Shown: positions 44,970 to 57,354 of the stretch, piece after piece
Numbering within the stretch: position 1 is the stretch's first letter
How the letters are laid out: every line of letters begins with the position of its first letter
From: Carposina sasakii
Taxonomy: Eukaryota; Arthropoda; Insecta; Lepidoptera; Carposinidae
DNA: 64,000 bases
Assembly: GCA_014607495.2 (NCBI GenBank)
Contig: CP053161.1
Span: forward strand, 1,674,001-1,738,000
Reading direction: 5' to 3'
Program-made: the position numbers and the translations under genes
The notes under the pieces: model-generated
What the model saw: only the letters and a program-made list of their open reading frames with translations
Told to the model about the DNA's origin: nothing
Databases searched by the model: none

Positions 44970-47060
44970 TTTGACATAATAAATAATCCTCTGATACCGT
45001 ATTTCAGTTCTATTTGGTCTTAATCCCTTAAGTCTATTAGAAGCGGACACAACATTGGTATTTTGGTTCATTTTTTGGATGTTCACTATAAATCATCTCT
45101 AATCGTAACATCGAAAGTGTCATACATAAAACTTGTAATTCAAAAGCGCAGCGTTGACAGGTAGCAGAAAGTCGCCTCGAACTAGGGCATTAACTAATAC
45201 CTGTTTTTACTAACTAATACCCACGGATTTTTGTGGAACTAAATAAAATTAACGAAACAGGGTCATAGTTAGAAAGACACTAGCGCCTATGTGAGAGGAC
45301 TTTAAAACTAAATCGAAGTTTAGCGCTGAGTTAAGCCGGGTACACATACACTCGCCGCCTGTTGCGCAAGATGACATCCGAACCGCAGATTAGCATAACA
45401 AATAGTGATGCCACTGTTACTGCATGCGATATCGATAAAATAAATCGATTAACAAAAAAAAACCCAAAATAATTATTCAATATTCGAGATTAGAATTAAG
45501 TGCTGTTGATATAAAATTAGTTAACAATCTTGATAATACTTTATGTTGAGGTTCAATGTGTCTTAAGTCTTTTAATACTTGACACTTTAAAAGAAGCCTT
45601 TAAAATGTAGCTTTTTAATACGTAAAATTGAATAGAAGTGGCTAAGTGCTGTGCCGTTCAAGAAAAAGTAAACTTTGATAGAACGGCACTTTGACTACAT
45701 TACCTGTGCACATTTTGACGCCGTAAACAAACTTAATGTCTCCTGATTAATTTTAACTGAAACGCAATTTCGTGACTTCGTTCTAGTGACGGTTTATAAG
45801 CAGTCTAGCGGAAATCATATAATTGCAGCAATGTATTTAATAGCTCAGTTAAACATTATTCAACTTTGTCGGAAATTCTATTCGGCTATTGCACCATTAT
45901 TCTTAGTGGATTATTGTGTAAATTATTAGGCGGACGTAATTGTGTACTTTATTAATTTATATTTGTGTTTATTGTAGCAATATGGTTAAATTTGAAGTAG
46001 CAATTAATCTGCATAGTGTACCTAATACTTTTGCTTTTTTACAGTGGTATATTTATAGCACTGTTTTGTAGAATATAATTTGTTAAAACTATAATTTTGT
46101 ATCTCCCTATTCCCTTACCCTTACCCTAAAAGTGGACTATAGTGAACTGTGAACCTAAACCCTACGATAAATTCCGCGCGGAAGGAGAAAGAAGAGAAAA
46201 CACACTCTTTGACATTACTTCTTAAATTTCCCGTCGACCCAGCAGCTAAATCCCTAAACATAATTGCATCTGCATTATCGATATTATGTAATATCGCATC
46301 ACTACCGCGAATATTCGAGGTCGTAGCAACATGACATGATAGAGTACGCGCATGATTCACCGTGCGCGTCACTGCATGTGCGCGTGCGACCCGCTCTATA
46401 TGGTTCAACGTACGTGACTTGAGTAAATTGTAGAGCCAGTCGTAACTTCAACCGACGAATAAGATATCACGCTCAGCGAAATTTACAATACTTAGTCTAG
46501 TTTTACACGAACACACATAAAATTATTTGAATTACCTTTAGAACGTACTTGGCATTAAAATTAAGTTGAGGTTTTATAAAAGAGAGTCAAACCACATTGG
46601 TACGTAGTAGGTGAGAAATTGTACGAAATCTGGCATTGTTTGTAAAATAAAATACTTGCAATGGAATAGAGATATACTCTATCTCTTTATACGTTTATGC
46701 TCTATCCAATGAATTTCGTTAAACCACCTGCCAAGTCTAACAAGCAACTTTCGTCACCGTTGAGTAGTTTTATAGATTTCTTTTTACAACGTTTTTCACA
46801 TGAATCCATTAATGTTGCTATGAATATTTTTTCCCTCTATTCGGTCGTCGGTGCGGTCCAAATTTTGATGGTTTACCATAAATTTGGTCACGGTCCGACG
46901 GCACGGGAAGCAATAAATGCCGGACTTTGCTGCGCGGTATCCAAAGTACGGTCCGACGGTGAACGTTGCCTCATTAAATACCTCGATAACCATTCGCGCA
47001 CTTGTAGGTATCGCATGAATGAGCGATTATCCAGGTATACTGATTGTCTATCTATAACTA
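44970..47060. other. Unassigned sequence
   Basis: No gene is recognised. 46320-46430 is CG-rich and alternates GCGC/CATG-type words. 46830-46980 holds several CGGTCCGACGG and GCGGTCC words facing each other and an AAATTTTGATGG/CCATAAATTT inverted pair. It might be an old transposon. The 124-codon frame at 46697-47071 crosses it without a known motif. Confidence 0.4.
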
Positions 47061-47068
47061 TTTACCTA

Positions 47069-47086
47069 TAGAGTCAATACAAAAGG
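47069..47086 (+). repeat. Empty-site relative of the family T insertion site
   Basis: TAGAGTCAATACAAAAGG occurs here exactly as it does at 47553-47570, directly right of the family T MITE. The left flanks also correspond (TTTACCTA here, ATTACCTA beside the MITE). This copy therefore shows the site without the insertion. Confidence 0.7.
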
Positions 47087-47292
47087 CGCTTAATGCTGAA
47101 ACAAATAAATTTAACTTCACTCTAGCTTTATGTTAAAATTTTGTAGAGTTTGTTGGGCTTTGCAGAATTTAGGCGCGTGTAGAGCCAGAAGCTTGGTTCT
47201 ACATGGGATCAAATAACTTTTTGCCAGTGCGAGTTTTGGTAATATTTTACATGTAAATGTTTTTGATGCGATCTAAAACGATATTACCTATA

Positions 47293-47552
47293 CAGGGTGT
47301 AACAAAAAGGGTATGTTAAGCGAAAAGCTATGAATATAGACCATTATAAGGAACATAATCCCAAAATTTAAGACTCGAAATCACATGTTTATTTTTTAAG
47401 ATTGTATGAATATTCCTGAGTTGTTTAGGAATTCTCCATACTAATTGGAAAAATTAACATTCGATTTCGAGTCTCAAAATTTGGGAATAGGTTCTCTATG
47501 GTGGGCTATTTTCATATCTTTTCGCTTAACATACCCATTTTGTTACACCCTG
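47293..47552. mobile_element. Palindromic MITE family T, copy 2 (TA target)
   Basis: It begins CAGGGTGTAACAAAAAGGGT and ends CCCATTTTGTTACACCCTG, flanked by TA on both sides. The interior words AAGACTCGAAATCACATG and GATTTCGAGTCTC face each other. It is the best preserved of the three copies at its ends. There is no coding capacity. Confidence 0.88.
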
Positions 47553-47570
47553 TAGAGTCAATACAAAAGG

Positions 47571-50500
47571 AACTTAATAGTAAAATTATAAAATGTTTAA
47601 CTTTCTGTAGTTAGTGTTCTGTAGAAATATTTTGAGGAGATTTTCTTGTATTAGCAGTAGCTACTTTAGATGTTTCGAAAATTTTCTTCAACGCTAGGTA
47701 ATGTTTACATAGGTAATATAAATTTATGTTTCATAAGTATTCGTGTAAAATTGGTTTCTTGCAGTGAATTGATCTATTTCTCTAGTTTTGCAGACTTTTG
47801 AAAGTCTCCAGCGTCGCGTCAAATTATTGAGCACGTCGACTTATTGGAAGTTTTTGGAGTGTGACGGCACGTCAGCGGCGTCTAATTGTGTCCCCGATGA
47901 CAGAGTTACGTTGACGATGATCTTAGAGTATCGCCGCAGATCTGTTTAAGATTTGCATTTATTTTTAGGGATTTGACGTAATCATATTGATATTTTGGCG
48001 GGTAGTCAGCAATCGAGGCGGGATCGAGTGTTCACTGTCATATTACAGTAATAAAAAATGTCGTTGGAATGCCGGGAATCGCACATAAAACCGCCGCCGG
48101 TCGTCCTAAAAAGTTCGCGTTCCTCTAATTTTATTTGCTCCTTCCGTTTTCGCATTGCTATTTGACGACACATTTGTTTTGTAATATTAATGTCAGTTGC
48201 TAGTGTCTTTGTAACTTATATTGGTCGCTATCTGACCATTGGAAAAATTTCCCCTTAACAGACATGATTTTTCTTAAGAATGCATAATTTCATGCTTTCT
48301 AATCCATAATGTGCACAATGACAGCGGCGTGGCGCGGGCTGCCAGTTGCCACTGTTGTGCATAAGCCAAGCTTTTCATGATGGAAAACTCCCGGACTTAT
48401 CGCTGGCAAAATAAGTTAACGCTATTAGGTAGAGGTAGGTATTATAAGGTAGATTTGTTGCCTTTTGCTGACCCTAAGTAAAGTTTTTATGATTTTACTA
48501 GGTAGATTGTTGCGTAAGTTCGTTTTAGTGGCATAAGTAGTGCAGAAGATACTTTCGTCATAGTGCAAAACTATGTCGCCAAATTTCTCCTACGTGAGTT
48601 TCGTGATAATTGATATGATGCGCCGTGAAACTTTAACGTACCTACACGTATCTACAATAACGCAAACATCTGAGAAATATATAATTAATTTGACGTGTAC
48701 TTCTCGTAACGAGCTGCCTGATAGATATATTGTTAGTCAGTAATAATTTTGCGGTTCGTAATAAATTCTACTTAGCGGTGCGCGTGCGGCGTGCCAAGAA
48801 ATACAGCAAATGTGATATGCAGGCTGATTAGAGATTAAATAGCTATATTGCGTTTAATTTTAATACGCAATAATTAATTTTCCAATATTCAGTTTGCACA
48901 TTTTGCTGGTACTGTTGATTAGAACACCATTTTTGCCTCCATCGTGTATATTGGAGAATTTAATTTATACCTATAGATTTAAGTGAAACTAAATATATAT
49001 GTACTTACCTATAATAGTAGATAAAGAAATATTTTTAATACTTTAAGAAATATATTATGAGACAAATTTATATCTAGATATACCTAGTTAAGTTAGGTAG
49101 TAGCAAAAATAATTTCCTTTAAAATCTCTGCCATGATGGAGCTCCTATAACGATCATTGAATAAGCAATTTGATATCTACCATTTCTCTTAAAATTTTCT
49201 CTAGTTCAAGCTATTTTCTCAATTTATTTTAATAGGGTACCTGCTTTACAACTAATTCATATTACATTTTGAAAAGTTTCATAGTAGGTAAATAGAGCCG
49301 CTTTTACATTTGATCTGAACTTAAATTTTAGCTTAAACCGAATCCACATTGGTTGGATGGATGTTTCAGGAGTTTGTTAAATAATGGTTAAATGCACTTT
49401 GTTATAGCTGTTATAATAGTTTGCTATACCTTTTAGTACTCAATTTTTGCTTATTTATATTTCAGTTATTGCCTAATTCATGAGCTAAGGGCCCATTTAT
49501 CGATTTGTTTTTCTTTAAAATCTAAAAATAAAAAAGACAGCACCAACTTTATTTTCCAGATAGGCTATCTAACGTTTAAAAAAATTAAATTCTATAAGTT
49601 TCAAAAGAAGGTTTTCCTTTTTGTTAGCTTTTTTGCTTAAATACACGTCGAAAGTTAGGATCACAGATTGATGCATTCGCAGTTGGTATTGTTGAGTAAA
49701 ATCGAATAAAATGTATCGGTATTTGAGATTAAACCCGGCACGGCACGCTCCGCATGGCCACGCGGGTCCATGCAATGTAATCGAAAAGCCTTTTATTACA
49801 TTTCGTACGTGACCCCCTGTTTGTTGCATAGAAGTGCAGCGAAGCCAATTCGTTGCCATGAGATAGCAAAGTTTATACACTTTTTTACTATGTAAACTTG
49901 TATCGTAAGATAAGTCAGAAACTTATACTGAAAACTTAACCGCTAGTTCAAAATGTGGTAGGTATAAAAGCTCTATTATTATGGCAAAGGCTACTATTAT
50001 TACGTGATGCCCTATTAAATACTGACTCAGCATTCTGAGTTAGTTAATGATAAAATTAGAAGGAGAGGAGATATGTAATGAAATCAAATCAAATTGTAAA
50101 TGTTTACTAGCATAAATTCACATTATCTATCTTCTAAAATCAAGATGTCATGTAAGTTGTGCTGTAAGATACGAGTATTCTTTAGGTCACAAGTAATTTT
50201 AATTTTCAGTACCTACTGTGAATAAAAATTCGAAGTTTGAGTACCAGCAAAAAACTACCCGCACAATATTAGGTGAACTCGTGAATCAAACGTATCTAAA
50301 TTCATAGCAGATGTAGAACTTTTTTCCGCTCGTATGTAACGTTATTTCCGCACTGGATGCTAGCGAATATGGGCTGCTCGATTTTAGAGCGAAATATTTT
50401 TGCAACAGTAATATTTGTGTACCGGGCAAACAGTGACAACGTGGCGGTGACATGTTTCGATGGGATTCATTGGTGTCGCAGAGCTGGGCCACTGATTTAT

Positions 50501-51970
50501 TTGTGCCCGCAGTCGGACTGCATAGACTCGAACTGATTTAGAAATTGCATAGATAATGGAGTACTTTCCTTACTGGTACATTTGTTAATGATATTACAAG
50601 CCTGGCTTGTCTCACTGTTAGGCAGAGGTCTTCCCCAAACTTCACTTTATCACACCAAAAAAACCATTGCTTTTTTCTGACTACGAGTCAATTTCTTCTC
50701 GCGGTGCATTTTCGGTCTATCATAAGCCTAAACTCTTAATTTTACTTTAGTAGGAATTATACATCTTGGTTTCACAAATTAAGAAATAGCGACAACTGCC
50801 TGAAGTTCGCATAATGTGTTAACCCCGCTTAGCACACATGTCGTCTCTTTAACTTTAATCCTGGAATCAAGTACCTACTCGGTGTATATACCTATATATA
50901 CGAGTAGACTTACGCTCGTATTCTTAGTGGCTACTTTTGAGGGGACTCGGCTGAGAGATGGTAGTAGGTAGGTAGGTACTTTATTTCCTTTGAAAAAGAA
51001 TTACTTTTGAATACTTGTGTGTGATTCAAGTTTGAGTCGACAATTAATGATGTAGGTATTAATTAATATTTCGTTCCGGAATAAGGATTCCTTCACTGAA
51101 AAAATATAATATGGAATACTGAAATTTCAGAGGCATTGCATACGTATCAAGGTCATCACAGTTTCTCTAATACTCGTACATGAACAGTCTCCGCGACACT
51201 CACGACCCCGGATTGATTATATCATTCCCTTTCCCACTTCGCGGTCTCTTTTACCCCTTTTTGCGTATCACCGTTAAAGAAAAAAGGGCTCCATTTCAAT
51301 GGTTACAAGGGGAACATCATTTATCACGGCCTGTAATGAATTATCGGAAAATTTCCAATAAGCACCGCTTGCTACAGGTTTAAGTGAATTTATTTTTGGC
51401 GGCGCATTTATGGCGACAGTTTTATGCAGTGTTGGATAACTGATAGTGATATTTTGGGGTACTCTTAATATTAAAATGTGAAAAATAGGTTATATCAATA
51501 ATAAAATAAAAGTTGTTTTGTTAGTATACATACATGCATCTCTGCTTTTATGTTTTGTTATTTATATTTTTGTATGCAATAAGTGTACCTACTATTGATT
51601 ATTTTTAATTTACACGAGGACTGGTAATTCGGTTTTTTGACATCACATAATATAATAAACGTTTTCGAGAATATATCACAAACAAACAACTAGGCATGCT
51701 CACCAGATAAAAAGTTATTTATACTATGGATGTCCAAACATTAAAAAACTGATAAACTGAATAAAACGCGAACGGAAACTATAATATTTATAGTTTTTCA
51801 CTCGAGCAATAAACGGAGTTTTATTAAAAGCGGTGCAGTTGTTCAGGTGATAAAGTGTGCGTAAAACGGAGCGTAACTCATAAATGCGTGTAAAATATAA
51901 AGCTCTAAGTACCTACGTTACTTTAAAGAATAGTATTTTATAATATAGTATGGTTAAAATAAATAAGGTA
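47571..51970. other. Unassigned sequence
   Basis: No gene is recognised. Small remnants: a family F end at about 48225-48260 (TATCTGACCATTGGAAAAAT), a half family F element at about 49488-49580, an RTE-like TTCCCCAAAC fragment near 50605-50645, and a TAGG run at 50965-50980. CG-rich patches at 47820-47950, 48060-48130 and 48310-48370 look single-copy. Confidence 0.45.
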
Positions 51971-51983
51971 TAGGCTATCCCTT

Positions 51984-52078
51984 GGGCAAAAGGCCCCTCT
52001 GTGGCAGTGGCCTTGTGGCGTGCCCTGGGAGAGGCCTACGTCCAGCAGTGGACTGCAATAGGCTGAAGAAGAAGAAGA
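51984..52078 (+). mobile_element. 5'-truncated RTE LINE with GAA tail and 12-bp duplication
   Basis: The insert runs from GGGCAAAAGGCCCC through GAGGCCTACGTCCAGCAGTG and GACTGCAATAGGCTGAAGAA to a GAA-repeat tail. AGGCTATCCCTT is present on both sides (51972-51983 and 52079-52090). Only about 95 bp of the LINE 3' end was copied, a standard outcome of target-primed reverse transcription that stopped early. Confidence 0.92.
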
Positions 52079-52199
52079 AGGCTATCCCTTCGCCATGAAT
52101 GTAGAAAAGTAAGTTCATAATACGTATTTAGTTAAATCGGGACACTTGTTTTTGTAGCAGAAAGGAGGTACCTCTAGGCGTATTTTATGTTATATATTT

Positions 52200-52245
52200 A
52201 CATCGTCGTAGGCCTCCGCCAGAGTACGCCACACAGCTCCATTTT
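52200..52245 (-). mobile_element. RTE LINE 3' fragment
   Basis: CGTCGTAGGCCTCCGCCAGA then GTACGCCACACAGCTCC is the reverse complement of the LINE terminus, close to 13425-13460. It is truncated on both sides. Confidence 0.6.
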
Positions 52246-52699
52246 TGCCTAATATATAGGTCATGGAGATTCTCCATGATATAGGTACTCGTACATACTT
52301 ATTTACATACTTGTTTATTTATTATAATTAAACGGATTTCTAATAGTACCTATAGAGGCCGACGATAAAACCTGAATAAATACTGAAATAATTTCAAACT
52401 ACGAGGGACATATTTTTCTTTTTGTTTTACCGTGAATGCTAATATGGAAAATAGCTAAAATGTTAACATCGGAACACCGAATGTTGCGAAAGAGATGCTA
52501 TCACATAAATGAGTTATTTCTTAGTCGTTTGTAAAATTCGCGTTGTTTTTTGTCTTCGCCGAATATTAGATATCAAGTCGACAGACGTGACATGAAATTG
52601 TAAGGCTCGATAAAACAGCCCTGAAAATTGAAGATATCGTACGAACGGATCGACCTTCATCTATGTATTATTTTCGAAATGTACCTATTAGCTTTATTT

Positions 52700-52929
52700 T
52701 TGTTACCTTTTATAGGTATATAGGTAGATGCGAAAGTAACTCTGTCTGTCTATTTGTCTGGATTTTATGCCAAAATTACTGAACCGATTAAAATGTAATT
52801 TAGTACACAGTAGAGCCTGAGAAAGGACATAAGCTACTTTTTATCCCGGGAAAATATTTTTATTCCGGTTAATTTCGACATTTTGTTTTTTATTCAGCAC
52901 ACGCGGACGGAGTCGCGGGCTTCCACTAG
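52700..52929 (+). mobile_element. Helitron, H1-related, diverged 5' part
   Basis: The 3' end is intact: ACGCGGACGGAGTCGCGGGC, then TTCCACTAG followed by T (52930). The core has CTACTTTTTATCCCGGGAAA and TTAATTTCGACATTTTG. The 5' part (GATGCGAAAGTAACTCTGTC) belongs to a different subfamily from 14904, and the exact left limit is uncertain. Confidence 0.7.
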
Positions 52930-52934
52930 TATCT

Positions 52935-55900
52935 AATATTAGTCATCTTATTACCATTTTTTTTATAATTACGATCTTGAAAATTTTACTTTCGATTTGC
53001 TATTCGTTTCTGCAATGTCCTATAGGTACTATGCGTTATTCATAAAATGTCAATTACGCGTTATCCAAGTTACTGCTGATGCTGTTTTGAATTTATTATG
53101 TCGAGTATGCCGTGCCTCTTCGCCCTTCCTACACACTTGGGTATTTAATTTAATAACAATTTGCGTGAAATTGTAATTTAAAATTCCTTTGCATTTTGCA
53201 CTCGCTCTATGTAAAATATTAGACATGCGAAAATTTGTGGAGACGAATGGGTGAATACGCCAGTCTCCATCATCGAACGACTTGAAGAATCGGCCGGCTA
53301 CTATGAGCTTATAATATAGGAATATTTCCATTGTGGAAGTGAGATGTTGTTCTATATTACTTACTGTGGTTCTCACTTACACTGTGTAAATATGCCTGCT
53401 TCAAAATATAGAGTTAAAACTTTATGCTAAATATCTAAAAAATCATGACATTCGACAATGTTCTATAAGGCTACTTTAGTTCAAACAGACCATGCCATTT
53501 TTTTGGTCAGTTTTAATAATACTTAATGTGAGTTACGAAAAAAATGAGAACGTAATTAATTCTGTACAAGCACTCGTTGCCTCGGAGTGATCTCGAAAAG
53601 TTGTGGACGTAATCTTCATAAGATGGTGAATATTCGCACGGCTGCCCCCGAAAGGACTGCGTGAAGGATCTCGTTTACAGGTTTTTTTAACTTTCGCCGC
53701 AGTTTTCCTTATAAATTCTCAAAGACGTGTGTCAATATCTGATTATGGGGTAAGCAAATCTGTGTAATAAATCTCTACGAACTTAAAACCTTTCAGTGCA
53801 TGTAATATTCGCATTTAATTTTAAATGTCGCTATCTAAATGGTATTTCCATATTTATCACTGTGGTGAGATTCTTTTATGCGTGTACGAATACGGAAATA
53901 GCAATGACAAAATATTGCATTTTTCATGATTGCTTGTTTTAATATTCATTTTTCGCCCTATACCTACCGCCAGACGATCCTAGTTTAAATATCTTTGGTC
54001 TAACTAAACAAACACCGACATTGTCAAGTAGGGTGACAACCCTGCAAAACGCTTTGACACTCGCCGTCAGATTACTGTCAGGCGGATAAACACATGTAAA
54101 GGATGACATCGCATCCCGTCCTCGGGCGACAAAGCGGGTCAGAGGCTAGGGCACCGCATTGTCACAGGGTGAAGTGCCTTCGATGACGCCTACCGACGCC
54201 ATGTCTATACTATACGTAGAGCTATGCTTACCAACAGGTGTCGAGTATTTGGAATTGTTTTAGTCTAAAGCTTTGAAATTGGAACCATTGTGTATTCAAC
54301 TCCAAATTGATAAAGCTTCTTATGTTTGTGATTGGAATACTAGATTTTACTATTACCATGTCTCTAACTATTGTAGGTAGATTATGTTTAAATTGTTTAA
54401 AATATCTACTTTTACTTTCCAAAACAATTGTGCTTATGATTCACAAGGTAATGAAAGTATGTGCGTAACAACCTCTAAAGGATAATCCTCGGCACACAAA
54501 GCGGAATTCCAGTTTGCAACATGTCACCCTGAATGGCATGTAGCTCAGGCCTCTGATACGTAAAGGGTGAAGTGTAGGACGCCCCTATTTTTCACTTTAT
54601 CAAAGGAAGACGCCCTTCCTTCCTGAGCCATTGAAAGGCCAAAACGGGGACAAGCTATAGAACATTTTTTCTTCGGAAACTGAATCGATGACTCGATAAA
54701 AATTTGAATTCGTGTCCCGTTTCTGAGTCCCTCGGCATTCCTGGACGGTGCTCTGACGTATTTGTCATTGAAATGAGCCTGCGATGGGATTACAAGTTTG
54801 GTGGGCGCAAGTAATTTGGATTTATGTCGGAACATAGATTTCAATCAAAAACAAATGCATGAAAATACTACAATTTTTTTTTGTGTAAAATCAATTGCTT
54901 TATGTAAGATAAGATAGGTATATTTATAGAGTCATACCTACGAGATAATAAATAGTACCTATATGAACGTATTTAACCTACAAAATTGTAGTATGTATTG
55001 AGTACTTTAAGCTGCTAATAAAATTTCTGACACCACATCAATTAGGTAAACAGTTAGTCACAGTTAGAAATATCTACATAGATTTATTGTTTTCAAATGA
55101 TGATATGAGTAAAATGAAATAAAAATATTTACATATTATATTATGGTTAAAATGCCAAATCTGTTGACCTGAAATGTATTAATCCGGCAAATATTCGGCA
55201 TCTCGTAAAACTTTTTGGATATCATCCAAAATGCGTCCAACGATATTCAAAGTATTACACGAAGGAAAACCCAGCAACATCTGCAACGTATTGCCCTAGT
55301 AGTGCAACCATCGACCATTTCGCAGATGTAAATTCTGATTCGTTACCATAGCTCCGAAATTTAATAATTTATCTCTTGAAAGGAGCGCGGCATACAAGGG
55401 ATTCCCATTAAATTCGTAACTAAATACGACGCAAATGTCTCGTCAAACTTGGCATCTCCCAAGACTGGTTTCAATTGAAACTTGGTCGGAGTGGGAACTA
55501 AACTAGTGTTCTCGCTGGCTGGGCCACTGAAAGCGGCTGAGCCGGCGACGGATCTTGACTCGTCGAAATTAATCTATCTTAGCTTTGAATTGAGGAGGGA
55601 ATGTATTAATGCGGCCCGCAAAATGGCGGCGAACCCCCACCACTTTATTTAGAGGGCTTTGCGAGAGGTTAAAGTGTATGCTTTAATTGGAAAATGGTTA
55701 GTATGACTGATTGTCAGAAACTGAATCGTTGTGTTATCAAGTTTTGGAAGTAATAAGAACTCGCGAGTGTTTGCAAAAGTTACGACTCCTATTTTTATTT
55801 AATGACCTAGAACTTTATTTTTGAGATAAATAACGTAGGTGATTGAAAAGAAACAGTTTACTTTCAATTTATATCTATAACCTTGTATGAATATGGGAGA

Positions 55901-56215
55901 AAAATAGTGCCTGAATAAAGCTATACTTTTGAATAACGAAATTGCTCACTGCTTTTTATCAGGCGTTGCGACGTTAATTCAGATTCTCTTGAGCGCCTCA
56001 CAAAGAATAAAAAAGTTGAGCCAACTCCGTTTTTTAATAAAACAGTACAAATTAAAAATATCTCGCATTACGGGGACTTGAAGTTTTCAGCGAAAACATG
56101 TCTACATTTTATGCTATTAATTTAAAAGTTTTCGACTTCAGTTAGGTACGTTATAAGTATTTCCTACAGGGAACGCGTTGCAGTGTAATATGCATAACTA
56201 TAGCTAGAGTACTCG
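52935..56215. other. Unassigned sequence
   Basis: No gene or repeat is recognised. GC-richer patches at 54040-54200 and 55490-55680 (GCGGCCCGCAAAATGGCGGC) look single-copy. The open frames 53050-53376, 54228-54422 and 54545-54844 on the minus strand show no motif. Confidence 0.45.
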
Positions 56216-56219
56216 TATG

Positions 56220-56530
56220 ATGGCGGGTGCGGTAAATATTTAGCCGAAGTCCTAAAACGTGATGTCATCAAGTATTTAAGTAATTTCGCGCCGTTCCCGG
56301 GTTCCTAATAAGCTAGTGTCGGTGCGATGGGTGCTTTCCCTAATTTTCGCGACACCCTATTAACCAGGCGCGAGTTATTGCTCTCCCGGGGGATTTTAGC
56401 CCAGTTGCCATGGCAACCAGCAGATGTGTGCGTCTACACGCAGTTTGATGTTTATAGGTACGTGTAGGCCGGAAAGTCGTAGACTTGCGGTCCATGTGAA
56501 CTATCTAGCGGATTCTTTCGACGTACACTT
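56220..56530. promoter_or_regulatory. Candidate regulatory block with a perfect RFX X-box
   Basis: The block is GC-richer than its flanks and matches no repeat here. GTTGCCATGGCAAC at 56404-56417 is a perfect 14-bp palindrome and the ideal binding sequence for RFX factors, which in insects control ciliary genes of sensory neurons. Nearby are TGATGTCATCA (56260) and an E-box CAGATG just right of the X-box. No adjacent gene start is seen, so it would act as an intronic enhancer or serve a transcript not visible here. Confidence 0.4.
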
Positions 56531-56703
56531 ATCGGGATTTGGTATAGTATACTTTGCGGTTTTGATACTTTAGGAGATAAGGCTCACTTGCACCAAGTGC
56601 TAACTTTAAGACTTGGGAGTTAGTTTAGTCAGTACGCACGGTATTGTTTTTTGACATATTATTAATGTTATAAAAACAAATCTGTAATGCAATATATTAC
56701 AGA

Positions 56704-57032
56704 CTAGTAGACGCCCGCGACTCCGTCCGCGTGGACTACAGAAAAAAATGTCGAAATTATCCGGGATAAAAACATTTTCCCGGGATAAAAAGTAGCCTAT
56801 ATGTTAATTGGGACCTGTCACAATATATTCGTGAAAATTGCATCGAAATCGGTTCAACCGTTTCTGAGATTAGCGTGCACCGACACTCAGACAAACCAAC
56901 AAACAGACAAAAATTTCAAAAATCATTGTTTTGGGTACTATTGCGTTGATAAAGGTCTCCTATAATATTTTTTCTTATATATTTTCCATGTACAGACTGC
57001 GACCCGTTACATTTTTATTATATGTATATAGA
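56704..57032 (-). mobile_element. Full-length short Helitron, family H1
   Basis: On the + strand it begins CTAGTAGACGCCCGCGACTC and ends TTATTATATGTATATAGA, flanked by A (56703) and T (57033). It contains the complete H1 body, including GATAAAGGTCTCCTATAATA, which the 12735 and 18173 copies lack. 329 bp, no coding capacity. It is closely related to 14904-15197. Confidence 0.85.
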
Positions 57033-57220
57033 TTTATTTATGAACTAGTTTTAATTAATACTGTTTAATACAAGTTAATCCAGTATTTAATTAAGTTCTA
57101 CTAACACGCCACCAACCAATGGTTATTTTAATGTTAAAATTACATCAGCGAAACTTTTGCCAACAATTGCAAACATTTTATTTATTTATATTTATCTTCT
57201 TTTCTTATATTGGTGTAAAC

Positions 57221-57350
57221 GATTTTTCCAACGGTCAGATAGCCTAATAAAGGATAACACTGATGCTGTCTCTATCATGATCAAGTCCTAGAGAAAGACA
57301 GCATCAACTTTATTCTTCTGATAGTCCATCTGACATTTGGAAAAATCGGC
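57221..57350. mobile_element. Palindromic MITE family F, best copy
   Basis: GATTTTTCCAACGGTCAGAT at the left faces ATCTGACATTTGGAAAAATC at the right. Inside, TGATGCTGTCTCT faces AGAAAGACAGCATCA around a short loop (ATGATCAAGTCCTAG). Older relatives lie at 4118-4243, about 48225-48260 and about 49488-49580. Confidence 0.75.
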
Positions 57351-57354
57351 CCTT

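Noticed and set aside
46697..47071. 124-codon + strand frame
   Set aside because: No recognised domain; it crosses inverted CGGTCCGACGG words that look like an old repeat.
48995..49025. Possible ratchet site on the minus strand (TATAG|GTAAGT)
   Set aside because: The pyrimidine tract is weak and broken by purines, it ends in TAG, and no matching RS-exon donor was noted; clearly weaker than the three + strand sites.
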